Of a stretch of 64,000 nt of DNA, positions 1-10,876 are shown piece by piece (the stretch's first letter is position 1; every line of letters starts with the position of its first letter). The notes under the pieces were generated by a model, which was not told the origin of the DNA, searched no databases, and saw nothing but the letters and a program-made list of their open reading frames with translations. The stretch spans positions 40,429,470 through 40,493,469 of the forward strand of contig OX393578.1 in assembly GCA_947652605.1 (NCBI GenBank), read 5' to 3'. The position numbers and the translations under genes are program-made. The stretch is from Elmis aenea. Lineage: Eukaryota > Arthropoda > Insecta > Coleoptera > Elmidae.

Positions 1-765
1 ATTGGATGCTGTTCTTGGTAATTCATCACCTTCATTTTCACGGTGAGTTTGGGTTTCGGAATTCAAGCGTGGCCGAACACTCACAAGTGATGAACCAAGT
101 TTAAGACGTTTAAAATCAACCACAACCCCAGAAATTGTGGATAAAATTTATGACATAGTTCAGCAGATCGCCGAATAAAGGTGCGTGAAATTAAGGAAGC
201 TGTGGGCATTTCTCATAAACGAGTAGTTCAAACACCATTAAATCGGCCGGAAAGGTGATGGCCTCAGTATTTTGGGATTCCGAAGGAATCTTGCTCATAG
301 ATTATCTTGAAAAACTAAAAACCATTACTGGCCAACGTTACGCAACACTCTTGGACAAGCTGAAAGCCGCAATTCAGAAAAAACGCCTGGGAATGGTCAA
401 TAAAAAGTGTTGTTTCACCAAGGCAATGCCATTCGAGCGCAATCGTGAAGCAAAAATTGGCAGAATTGAGCTTCGATATCGTTCCGCATCCACCGCATCC
501 ACCTGATTTCCATCAGTACCAGAAACTCAAAACATTTCTGGCTGGAAAAAGATTTCGGTCGAATGAAGAGGTGATTAAGGCTGCAAACGACTATTTTGGG
601 AACCTCGAAGAAAGTCACTTCCGGTAGGGAATCTAGAAACTGCAGAGACGTTGGATGAAGTGTGTTGAACTTCAAGGAGATTATGTTAAAAAATAAAATA
701 TAAATTAAATCAATCTCCGTTTGTTTTCATTGTCATTCTGGATTTTTTTTTAATCCACCCTCGTA
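1..765 (+). pseudogene. Broken mariner-like transposase
   Basis: Conceptual translation in shifting frames matches the Tc1/mariner transposase family. Around 66-175 there is a KRGRTLTSDEPS-like linker. Around 165-235 comes the end of the DNA-binding region (VREIKEAVGISH). From 258 comes the block VFWDSEGILLIDYLEK, then HPPHPPDF near 490-507 and FLAGKRF...NDYFGNLEESHF to 626. The segment with the first catalytic aspartate is missing: the frame jumps at about 235-255 to the VFWD block. At 411-431 the usual HQDNA motif reads HQGNA, so the second catalytic Asp is lost, and a stop follows. The residues after the third Asp are also deleted. The element is therefore dead, and its 5' end lies left of the window. 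The probable 3' end is near 755-765, before a TA. The family is certain; the subfamily is not. Confidence 0.9.
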
Positions 766-1414
766 TGAAAAAACAAATTAGTTAAACCAATGAGCAAATT
801 TTCAATTGCGAAATGTTAGTACAACACAAAACATTTAATAAATGTTGATGTAGTTAAAATATTATATACAGAAAATGTTTTAATAAAACAATTGTTGGGG
901 AGTAAAAAAAAACAAATTCTTGTAATAAAACAGAAGAAGATTATATTTTAGACAAAAATTGAAAGTCGATGTTTTAATGGTAAAAATTTATTAAACTGAA
1001 TCAGTATAGTTTGCCAATGATGATGATACGACAACTGTGTGTGAGTAAATACATAAATAAAGAAGAAAAAGAGACGAGATTCTTTAAACTAGTCTAGCAT
1101 ATTTACAGGAGATCCTTAAAAAAAAGTTTTTAATTTAATCTACTTATAGGGTTATAGGTTTAGTTTATCTACAATTTTCCCTTCGATTGCAAACATTTTA
1201 TAAGAGAGGCATTAAGAAGAATATATAATTACTACATTGTTTTTCTTCACCATCCCACATTAAATACTACAAAAATCTGATAGATTTTTCAGGATATAAA
1301 AACGAAATAACAGTGTTTGTGTGTGAATATGATAGTGTAGTGCTTAATGAGTCAACGACTAGAAAAAAAATAATAATTTGGAAATCACGTATGGTTAAAG
1401 ATAAACATACTAAC
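766..1414. other. Non-coding, AT-rich
   Basis: This stretch lies between the mariner remnant and the ADAMTS-like spacer exon. It is presumably the next intron of that minus-strand gene. I see no exon, repeat boundary or RNA gene in it. Confidence 0.5.
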
Positions 1415-1581
1415 CATAACGTCCACAGGTGTATTTAGAGGACCCGCTGCAGTAATTGTCTCCAACGATGTGTCTTGCTTTGTGTACGTGAATCGTGTGC
1501 CGGCAGCATCGATGCTTCGACTGGGGCTAAATTTCCATTCTCCATTAATGATGAATGAAGACGTGTTTGCATTCCGTAGAG
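1415..1581 (-). CDS. ADAMTS / ADAMTS-like spacer-domain exon
   Basis: This 167-bp internal exon has a clean acceptor (TTTTACTTAG at 1582-1591) and a good donor (ATG|GTTAGTATG, exon edge 1415). Its first two bases complete a codon begun in the exon at 2881-3082 and give MALRN. The remaining 165 bases encode 55 residues without a stop, ending in phase 0. The protein shows FIINGEWKFSPS, then AAGTRFTYT, then LETITAAGPLNTPVDVM. These are the hallmark steps of the ADAM-TS spacer 1 domain: NYLALRN, a two-strand xINGxWxxxP turn, AGTxFxYxR, and LxAxGPTxEPLxxxx. The product is an extracellular matrix-associated glycoprotein. Whether it is a protease (ADAMTS), an ADAMTS-like protein or papilin cannot be told from this domain alone. 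Downstream exons lie left of the window or are not recognised. Confidence 0.87.
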
Positions 1582-2880
1582 CTAAGTAAAATAAATATAC
1601 AACTATTAAACGGTGTTTTAGCAGAAGCGCCAGCCAGTCGTTTTAAACCTATCTTAACGAGCGACAGATTGCAAAAACATAAGTACAGCGAATTTATTAC
1701 CGATTAGCAGATTCTGTTTTGGCAACAGCATCAGGATGTATTATTTAAAAATGTGGTCATTCACTCAATGTATTTAATTCAATTATGATCATCAAAAGAT
1801 TCAAAAGGATAAAAAATAGCATTCTGGCACGCTTCAATAATAATCGATATTTTTTAAATTACAAGTAATAACTGCAAGGATAATTGGAAAAAGAAAAATG
1901 AAGCTGTGATAAGCAGAAAAAGTAATTTTATTATCCTATTTAATTCTGCCATTTAAATCTGTCTGAAAATATTTGGCTTTACCAAAAATTAAATAATAAC
2001 AAGTTCCCAACGCACAAAGACATGGTGAATTTTAGTTTTCTGTAGACTAGTGTAAATGGATCAAAATTTCAAAATATAAAAATATACAGGGTGTTCTACT
2101 TAAAATTTTAAAGTTTGAGTCCGTTTCCGGTTGAATTATAAGTCGTATTACAACCTCAATATTTTCATCGAATCCGAAACATATAATAACGGTAAGATAC
2201 CAAATTCCATTCGTTATATCTTTAACAGTAGGTAAGTATTCTAGTTATTTGCCTGTTTCCAGACTTTTGCGCAACACTGTATATGACGCCATTAAGAAAT
2301 AAGTATGTTAATGTTGCAAAAACAAACTGAAATGACTTGGCCAAAAATTTGATGATGTAATATAACAAAACTTTACATATTGTAACATTTCATAAATAAA
2401 AAATAAATAGCAAAATAGTATTTAAGTATACGGTAACCCAAAAAATCGAGGGATCCCGAAAATCAAGAAAAAGAGTAGCCACAAAAGGAAAAAAACTTAC
2501 TACTGGCAATTTATCCCTTGGATAATTTTTCTTATTATCGCGATCAGACAAATATCATTGTCAGCACTGCCTGAAAATGCTAGGAAAAACTCCCAGGGAC
2601 AGTTTCAGATAAAGCCGTCAAACATGCACGCGCGACACCATAGCATCAGCTAAATTTATCTCTGCTTAATTAAATATTATTATAAAAAAAATATTCAAGA
2701 ATTTTCGATTTACGATATTTTGTTCACGATTCACAAAGTTCCAATATGCCGAAAATTTGGAAACCCTAGATTGGATATTATAAACCAGCATAACATTGCT
2801 GAATGGTGTCCAATAACTTATTAAACGAGTCAAAATCAAAGTTGTTTTAAAAACTAGTTATTTAATAACTGGTTACTTAC
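1582..2880 (-). other. Intron of the ADAMTS-like gene
   Basis: The donor side (minus strand) is GTAAGTAACC next to 2881 and the acceptor is TTTTACTTAG next to 1581, so the intron is 1299 bp. It contains a short TACAGGG-ended MITE at 2085-2281. Nothing else coding is visible. Confidence 0.8.
2085..2281 (+). mobile_element. Short MITE with TACAGGG end (family E, copy 1)
   Basis: It begins TACAGGGTGTTCTACTT and ends with an ACTGTA end, flanked by TA on both sides. It aligns along nearly its whole length with 14545-14732, sharing TTGAGTxCGTTTCCGGTTGAA, ATATTTTCATC and a CTGTTTCCA...CTTTTGCGC 3' segment. It is non-coding and non-autonomous and lies inside the ADAMTS-like intron. Confidence 0.75.
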
Positions 2881-3082
2881 CCATGTAATTTTTAGTGTGT
2901 TTTAGCTGTTGGACGATAATGTTGCAAGCGCCTGCAGGAATCTGTGCTACTAAGGAGTATCCATGAGGCAAATCAGCTCTTGTATATATTATTGATATGC
3001 TTTTGCACGTTCCTTTTAAGCAGGCTGCGCAACTTTCTGGAGCTTCATCCACCGCACCTATGACTCCATTTGCTCCAACACT
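2881..3082 (-). CDS. ADAMTS / ADAMTS-like exon: end of cysteine-rich region into spacer
   Basis: This 202-bp exon has a strong acceptor (long T run then GCAG| at 3083-3086) and a consensus donor (ATGG|GTAAGTAACC). It encodes 67 codons plus one base, so it is phase 0 in and phase 1 out. That fits exactly the two leading bases of the exon at 1415-1581. The translation starts SVGANGVIGAVDEA, continues ESCAACLKGTCKSI, then TRADLPHGYSLVAQIPAGA and NIIVQQLKHTKNYM. In the family this block reads VGCDGVIGS...CGVCGGDGSTC, then LPxGYxxVxxIPAGAxNIxVxELxPSxNYLALR. The match is clear, but the first Cys of the VGCD motif is Ala here and the CGVCGGDGSTC loop is shortened. The preceding exon must end in phase 0; I could not find it. 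Confidence 0.9.
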
Positions 3083-6000
3083 CTGCAAAAAAAAAAAACA
3101 AGAATTTAGAAAACATCAAAACCAGTGGACTTCATTCATCAATCTGTTAACTACCAATTAAACGATTTATTAAAGTGACTTTAAAAATGCGCGCATGTTA
3201 ACGGCGTAATCAAGAAGCTTTATGTTTAATGCTAAAAGCGGGTGTTGATGAAGTTCATCAAGTGTGCTCACTCCACGTGCGTGTCAACTGTTTTTTAATT
3301 AATTTATGTTCGTATCCGTTGCAATAAATTTGATTACTAATAACAACTTGCACATCATAAAGAGTTCTGGGTCAGATATTACCTTTAAGATTCAGTTTAA
3401 TCCAATTGAAACAATTGTATCATTAAAAAATAAAAGTAAATGTGTTTTGAAGTGGTTTTAATCCTTGAAGTCCTTCGCTTTAGATCCTAAAACTATTTTT
3501 GGACGTAAATCAACCCAGCAAGTATACAGCGTGTTTCAGACCACCCGTACCAGCATCCAGCACTTTTATTCGAAAATGCGACGTCTGACAAAAATGGGAA
3601 AATAATTTTTACGACAAAAGTGCATGTGCAGAATTGACTGACGCTATAGCAGTTTTCATGATTAAACGGGAAGTGCTCAAATCCGGAAGCAACTTTAAAC
3701 TTATAAATGGAATCATCTGGTTTTTATTGCATAATTAGAATATATTTGATAAAAAAAGACTTTTTACTTAATTTTTTTTTATTATCAGTATAGTTTGTAA
3801 TCCAGTAGACCTAAATCATAATAACATTTAAAACCCTGTTCGCAAGTAACTGTGTTCTGAACAGTGAACACCCCCTTTTTTTCTTTAGTTTTGTATTTAA
3901 TTAAATGAAATTTTAGAAATACAATATGTGTAAAAAACCCGATTATTTGAACATATGTACAATATTGTTTCACTTCCGGTTTCGCCGGAAATGACCCTAA
4001 GTTTGTTATTTTAAATGGAACAACCTGTATATTTTTACATTTTTGGAAAAAGGAAGCAGTTTCGAATACAAAATCTTACACAAGCAGGCTTAACTTTTGT
4101 TAGTCCGGTTAAAAAACAACATTTTGAATATAAAAAATTTGAATTTAGTGAAAAAAATGCCAAACTTTCAAAACTTTAAAGTGGAATAACTAGTTTTTTT
4201 TTCAAATGTACAAGTAAACTACCTTTATTTTATTCCGCTATTCGATAGCTTTTTTCTCCTTATAGGGGGATGTCTTATGTTTAAACCCCGTAGTTGTTGA
4301 GATATTCAATACTTCTCACAAAAGTAGTCATTTAATTACATTTTTATGCACCAAAGTAGGCAGCGCTGATGCGAAAACAAATGTCAAAATGTAAGCAAGT
4401 GTCAAACCAAGTATTATGGTAAGAGGTAACCGAGTTACCACATAAAACATTCGAATTCAGTCCACTCTGTACATACACAGATATATTAATATGAATTTGA
4501 TTAACTGAAACAATGTTTTGACGCTTGCGACCCTGGGTATTGCAATCAGTATTCATAATCTATAATATTCGAAACGACGCCAATAAGTCAGTAAAATAAA
4601 ATAATGTCTCGAATTTCCTAAGCTTTTTTATTATGATAGTTTGACAAATGTTCCGTTTCTATATTACTAATGGCATAAACATTATCCAACACTGATGATG
4701 CATTTTATTTGATATATATTGTCGTAATATTTTTTATCTCGATGGAATCTATAGGTTGATTAATACCATATAATTTTAGCATTATTAATCGTCTTGTCCT
4801 TGTCCGCAGTTGTCGAATTCTTTCCACTTCGATTTACATATCTGCTTTTTTATAAGTGACGTATTCTTTCAAGACGTCCAGTTTAATAAATGGCTAAAGG
4901 AAACGCCATTTGCACGTCCACAAATAAATGTTACCATTTAAGAGCTAGTAAAAGAGAAATAAGGGCAATTTATATTCGAGCATCTAGCTCCTGGTCATGG
5001 CCTACTCCCTGTGTGGTCGTTAATCAGCGCTTAATAAACAGTTATTATACACGTATCAGTAGTAAACTGATTTTAACAATTTAAAATGCATCTTGAGGTA
5101 ATCTAGTAACTTAAAATGTTAAATGCCATAATCAATTTAACAAAACGCAATTACAGTGCCATGATTTAATAAAAAAGGATGGCGTTTTTAACTACATCTT
5201 TAATTCTCAGTTTTCCACACCTCCTATGATGTAATTGGCATTGGTCGTAAATATAATATTAAACGACTGTATAGGATGAGGGATACTAGTAAATTCGAAT
5301 GTGGGTGGCAAATTTCGAAGAAGCAACTTACAAAGTACCTTTAGTATTTTTAATTTATGTAATATTTGATGCGCTACAACATCGTTTGTATTAAAAATTT
5401 AAGAAATTATTTTTATTATCATTACATTACTTAAGTGTACTTATATTACGCTAAGAAAATTGATTTTCAATACGAATTAGGAGAGTATTATGATCCTGTT
5501 TTTAGTAAACACAACAGTTTGTTAAAAATACAGTTACATAGTTAATAACTACAATGAGTGAGTGAATTTAAAAATTAATGGTATCGATACAGGGTGACCC
5601 AAATTCAAGGCTCAATATGGATATCTTACTTAACTGAAGAGTTACATCCAACTAAGGTGGAATTTAAATCTAAAAGGAAATTACAATGGCCCTCTTAGTA
5701 CGTAAATTATTTCGAAAAACCGTTAAAAAAAGTATCGTTTCTCGTTTTATTTCCTTTGTATTTGAAATTCTGCAAAATTACAAAAACTTTGTTTAGGCAA
5801 CCTTCTATTCTGTATATGCTATTTGAACTAGATTTTGTGTAGACGTTTCGTTTGTTTTAGATCCTGATCAGCTATGTTATTTCTTGTAAGCGCTTTATCG
5901 GATTTTTGCTCGAAAATCAAAATTTTAAAAACAATGACATAATTTACTACAAACTACAGGGTAATATTTGAGAAACCAATGCAAAAAATTCAAAAATGGT

Positions 6001-6329
6001 CCCTCGACATAAACTGTCATAAAAAAGAAAAATACCCAAATTGGTAAAGTTTACGACTACTGCTAATATTTGTACAGTAAAAATACATTTACATTTATGC
6101 AAACCGTTGCCATCAATAAAAGTTTAAAATTAGGTATTACATAAAATTGCGATAAGAATCTAAAAAAAATATGTTTATTTATAATTTAAATAAACAGTAT
6201 TTGCGCACATGGAGAAAGATGTTGAATGGAGTGTTTACCTACTAGGTACACATTTTAATTCTCACACAATAATAATAATAGTACTGCCTCTTGTTAAGTT
6301 ACTCATTCACATAATAATTGTCATTAAAT
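3083..6329. other. Intronic/intergenic DNA with repeat fragments
   Basis: It is AT-rich and has no supported exon. A family E repeat lies at 3901-4068 (listed separately). A TACAGGGTGACCC-type terminus sits at about 5590-5603 and starts an element whose other end I cannot place. The short open frames here look like chance. Confidence 0.45.
3901..4068 (-). repeat. Dispersed repeat, family E variant
   Basis: It is closely similar to 20368-20540, and in inverted orientation to 43847-43990. Shared landmarks are AAATGAAATTTTAGAAATAC, TTTCACTTCCGGTTTCGCC, AAATGGAACAACCTGTATA and the adjoining TTTTTACATTTTTGGAAA. On the minus strand this reads as a TACAGG-ended element, with an inverted CCGG core (TTCCGGCGAAACCGGAA). 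Confidence 0.65.
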
Positions 6330-6337
6330 ATTATTAA

Positions 6338-6772
6338 CAGTGGTTTGGAGCAGCCCAATTTTTTAATTGCTCCGCTCCAGCTCCGCTCCGGCATCAAAAT
6401 GCCTGCTTCAGCTCCGCTCCAGCTCCGCTCCATGCTCCAAATATTATTTACATTAAAAAAAAAATGTTCATTTAAAAAAATTGTTTTTAAAAACAAAGTT
6501 TTAATTGTATCGGATATGTATAAGTTGATCAAAAATAACAATATTTGGCCCTAACAAACAAGTGAAGTTAAATAAATGTTTGAAGAAACAGATTATTGAT
6601 CTTCAAACGTTGAAAAAAAGAAAAAAAAAGTATTTTTTACAAATTTTCCATAATAAACTGGAGCAGTGGAGCAATCAAAATTATTTGCTTCGGGCTTCGC
6701 TCCTGCTCCGGGCAAAAAACTCATTGCTCCACTGCTTCGTGCTCCAGCTCCGAGCTCCGCTCCAAACCCCTG
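6338..6772. mobile_element. hAT-type MITE (GGGGTTTGGAGC family), copy 1
   Basis: It is 435 bp long. The terminal inverted repeats are CAGTGGTTTGGAGC on the left and GCTCCAAACCCCTG on the right. A perfect 8-bp target duplication ATTATTAA lies at 6330-6337 and 6773-6780. The 8-bp duplication and CAG...CTG ends are diagnostic of hAT elements. Both ends carry many GCTCCGCTCCAGCTCC subterminal repeats. It has no transposase frame. The second copy is at 45374-45813. Confidence 0.92.
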
Positions 6773-6936
6773 ATTATTAATTACGAAATTTTTAAAATAA
6801 ATAGTAACGAAACTGAACAAGTATCATAGTTTTGTTACATTCTATACAGGTTTAGTTTTTTTTTACAGCAAATACCTACTTTTTAGAATTTTATTTATGC
6901 TTTTTAGTATGAACATCCTAAATAATGTCCTTGATA

Positions 6937-8131
6937 TACTGGATGTTTCTTAAATATTGCGAAAAAAATCTGGAGGTGATTCCTTATCGAAAATTAAGGG
7001 GGTATATTCTACAAAATCTTTTCCTTAGACGTCTCCTTTCGGAGTTACACCCCCCTAAAGGGAGCGGTAAAATTAAGTTTGTATTTTATTTCTCAAATTT
7101 CGATAAATGTGGAAGAAATATATTTGGTACATGGGTTATAGGTACTTATTGAAAGGTTTTCCATAGTAATATTTTCAATCATATCCCACCTCCATAGGGG
7201 GCTGAAAAGTGCGACCCCTGTTAGTATTTTAAGAAGAATGTTTTGGTGGGTGAAAATTTTGCAATTGAAAATATTTTTTTGAAAGCCTGATTTATTTAGA
7301 AACTTTTTTTATTTGTTAGTTTTTCTCGTAAAACCCACCATTTTTAAGTAGAAAATAAAATAAATAAACCATCAAATATTCCAATACTAAGGTCCACACA
7401 CACCGGCGCGATCTCGAAGCGGGCGCGGGCGCGATCACGATAATTGGTAACCATGTTACTAACTTGCATAACAAGGTTACTAATTATCGTGACCGCGACC
7501 GCGCCCGCGTCGAGATCGCGCCGGTGTGAGTTGACCTTAAAACGATTCATTTTGGTGGTTGCCATGATTGTTTATGTTCATGTTGGATAGAATTGACGGT
7601 CGCTTTAGCGTTGTCGCCGCGTAAACGTCAAAATGAATTACACCCGTCACTTCTACCAAAGTGAATCGTTTTATATTGTATTTAATATTTGATGGTTCAT
7701 GTTTAATTATTTTATTTGTTACTCAAAAACGGTAGGTTTTACGAGAAAAGTTAAAAAATAAATAAAGTTTTTAAATAAACAAGCTTGCGAAAAAAACAAA
7801 CTTTTAATTAGAAAATTTCAACCCACCAAAAAGTTCTGATAAAAAAACCAACAGGGGTCGTACTTTTCAGCCTCCTGTGGAGGTGGGAGATGACTGAAAA
7901 TTATACTATGGGAAACCTTTCAATAAGTATAAAACATCTGCCAAATATAATTTTTCTACATATATCCAAATTTGATAAATAAAATAAAAATCTAATTTTA
8001 CCGCTCGCCTTTAGGGGGGTGTAACTCCGAAAGGAGACGTCTAAGGAAACAATTTTATGTGAAAGACCTTCCTTAATTTTTGATAAGAAATCACCTCCTG
8101 AATGTCTTCGCAATATTTAAGAAACCCCGTA
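6937..8131. mobile_element. Foldback element, family A, copy 1
   Basis: Two long inverted arms of about 450-470 bp, roughly 6937-7389 plus 7538-7550 and about 7665-8131, flank a central spacer of about 100 bp. The arms pair across GGAGACGTCTxAGG-type, CCACCxxCCACC and AACCATCAAATATT blocks. The ends are TACTGGATGTTTCTTAAA and its partner TTTAAGAAACCCCGTA. Both are flanked by TA, so the target duplication is TA. It is non-coding. The left arm is interrupted by the palindromic MITE 7390-7537. A second, partial copy ends at 46286. Confidence 0.85.
7390..7537. mobile_element. GC-rich palindromic MITE inside a foldback arm
   Basis: It is 148 bp and almost entirely palindromic. AGGTCCACACACACCGGCGC on the left pairs with the reverse of GCGCCGGTGTGAGTTGACCT on the right. 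It is flanked by TA at 7388-7389 and 7538-7539. It splits CAATAC/TAAAACGATTCA in the left arm. The matching right-arm segment near 7664-7690 (GAATCGTTTTATATTG) lacks it and serves as an empty site. Its high CpG content contrasts sharply with its surroundings. Confidence 0.88.
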
Positions 8132-8133
8132 TA

Positions 8134-9923
8134 ACAAAGAAATGATGATTCAAAATACTTTAAAAAAAGTCTGACAGAAATTAGAATTAGATCAGTATAT
8201 GTATAAAGAAAAAAAGTAGCTTGGAGAAAGTTTATTTATTTATCTCTAAAAAAAAAATGTAGGACAAAAATTAAAATGTGTTTTTTAATTTTCTTATAAA
8301 TAACTTTTGCAAGAAGAGGATCACAGTGACATTTTTTTAGACTTGAGTTCAGCACCAAATTTGGTAACTTTGCCCAAGTTAATCGACTTCTTCGTCATGT
8401 TGAGTCTCAAATTTGAGACAAAATTTAAAAGTGTTATTATTTTTAAAGTTTCCATTGACAACAAAAGTGATCTTGAATTTTTGAGATCATCTGCAAAAGT
8501 CAACCTATTAATATTAATAATGATATTAATTGTCAATACGCTAGCTGCATCTGCATGCCTTAAAAATCACCGTGTAATAACCTTCCAAGTGCGAAATTTA
8601 AAAAAAACAACTTTTTTTAATAACCTTAAAATACCATTACTACGGTACAAAATTTTGTGCAATAGTTATTAAAAGTTTAAGGTCTTATTTTTAAATTTTT
8701 GAGTGACGTATTTACTTTTCGAATCTTGGTTTACTAGTAACTTTGGATAGGCTTGCAAAGAAACACACTTATCCAATGACATTTTATAGGCATAGGATAG
8801 ATATAAGGTAAAGTAGTAAATAGCAAAATATGTTTTCGGGAGGTTGAAATCATTTGCAATAGTAATTAGTTAGCAACAACTTGATCATCTAATAACAAAA
8901 ATGTTTGTAATTCACATGTTATACCACACTGCATAAGTAATACCCTACGTTCTCTCTCCAAGTAAAACTTAAACCCACTGTTAGTTAACAATCCATTCTA
9001 AAGTTACTTGTAGTTTAAACTACAGAACATATATTTAGATTCCCTAGGTTCTTGGCATGAGTTACTTCAAGTTTAATTCCGTTATGTATTAAATTCCCTA
9101 AATACCGACTTTGCCTAATTTATGGATCTTATAATTAAATCTTATGAAGAAGCAAACTGCAAGTTTTTAAAAATAAATAATAAGTCTAATACTAGGAAAA
9201 ACCGACATAACCGTGTTTTTTTAATATGTTCTAAACTGCGATGTTGGTTGTCCCATAAATGTCAGACGCAACTTGAACAAAAATAAAACCGTATGAAAAC
9301 TTGTACAATAATTAAGGTTGCAGCGTCAGATATGAATTTAAAAGCTAATAAGGAGTTTACAGCAACACAGTCATGTCACTTAAATTAACTCTTCAGCGGT
9401 GCAGATTATGATTGGCAAACTACAGGTATAATTAGTTTTAATGACGCTTAATCGCAAACATAAATGATTTCTGCACATCTTCTCATCTGAGGATGAATCA
9501 AAGACGCCACATTACTTAATCAGAGAAACAGTAAATTGGATTTATCTTTTAAACCAATCGACAGTCAGTGAGTTCTGTTGCCGTAGTAATTGGTTGTTAA
9601 ACCTTTTAAAGTATTTAAAAATGCACAATGTAACAAAACTACTTACCATTATACATATAATATACAATTATTTTCAACGGGTGACAGTTTAGAATGCAGG
9701 ATAATCTTAAAATTTCCAGTAACCTTTTAAAAACAAGAAAAAAAAGTATTGTATTGTGCAGACCTTTAAAAACATATATGCATGATGTGATGTGCCCATG
9801 TATAAATGAGAACACTGTAGGTAGATAATAACCAGAAGTGATACGTATTTTCTAGCAGAAACCGTTTACCAATGTTTTAAAAAAAATATTACCTACAAGT
9901 CGTCTTCAAAAACTATGCGTGTA
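8134..9923. other. Non-coding AT-rich DNA
   Basis: I see no exon, RNA gene or bounded repeat. A 121-codon plus frame at 8307-8672 shows no recognisable domain, no ATG start and no splice context, so I treat it as chance. Confidence 0.45.
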
Positions 9924-10360
9924 TACAGGGTGTCCCAGCCAAGACGAATTATTCGATAGCTCTGTTATAAGTAATAATATTAAAAAAAGTTAAATATAAA
10001 AGTTGTTTGTAATCATTTACCACATAACCTAAAATTATTTTCAGTAGATTTTGTAATTTTTGGATGTAAAATAAAATTCTCTTTCAAAAATATTATAGGT
10101 TGTTTATGTCTAAAATGAACCGTTTTTGAGTTATTAACGTTTTTTATTAATTTTGACAGTAGACCATTATAAAAATATTAATATTTATTAACATAAAAAC
10201 ACCAGAGCAATTTACTCTGGTAATTTATTAGACAATAGTGTCATAGTGATTGTTGATCGGTTAAACTTTTAAAACAATTTACAGGGTGTTCGTTTTACTC
10301 GGTCTATTTCGCTAAAATTTAAACGCATGTAAGTCATTTTTTTAAATGGAACACCCTGTA
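9924..10360 (+). mobile_element. TACAGGG-ended element, family D, copy 1
   Basis: It starts TACAGGGTGTCCCAGCCAAG and ends AATGGAACACCCTGTA, flanked by TA on both sides. The body carries AATTATTCGATAGCTCTGTTA, a TTTACCACATAACCTA block and AGTGTCATAGTGATTG. The same order occurs at 12955-13438, and inverted at 59694-60175. It has no coding capacity. Confidence 0.78.
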
Positions 10361-10739
10361 TATGTTTACATTTTCTTGTAGAAAATTTAAATATCTTTCA
10401 AAGTTGTTAAGCATGTTTTATGTCTAAATATAATAATTTTGAAGTTATTTCGTTTCTTACGATTATTTGGGAGTATTTTACCTAAAATATCGGTAGTAGC
10501 CTTTGAAAATTCAAAAAACTTTGTATGAACTGTCAACCAGAACAATTTCTACTATTATGCCACTAAAAATCCATATTTTTTAAGAGCTGTAGATAAAAAA
10601 ATTTGACAATTCGATAATAAACAACTTTTCCATTTGTTGCAAATGTATTAAATTGTAAAACTAATACAAACATTTAATTTGAAATTTAACGTGAAATTTT
10701 TTATTAAGTAATATTTTTAAATTTAACACTGCTTTTTTG

Positions 10740-10876
10740 ACCTTTTTTGTAACTCTAAAAAAAAAGAGCGATTAATTTCTGCGATTATTTCTAAAATCGC
10801 TGAAATCCAGGGACATATGAATTTTTATTGTTCTTTTTTTCATTTGTTGCAGACTTTTTGATTGACGCTGTAAGTG
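10740..10876 (-). repeat. End of a family I element
   Basis: On the minus strand it begins TACAGCGTCAATCAAAAAGT followed by CTGCAACAAATG. The same terminal block bounds the element at 18689-19236 and lies at 30797-30831. The other end, if present, is too diverged to place. Confidence 0.55.

Noticed and set aside
6318..6820. Several overlapping frames rich in L, R, S and P
   Set aside because: They are translations of the GCTCCGCTCC subterminal repeats of the hAT MITE.
8307..8672. 121-codon plus-strand frame
   Set aside because: It has no ATG start and low-information composition, partly overlaps an inverted repeat (AGTCTCAAATTTGAGAC), and has no recognisable domain.
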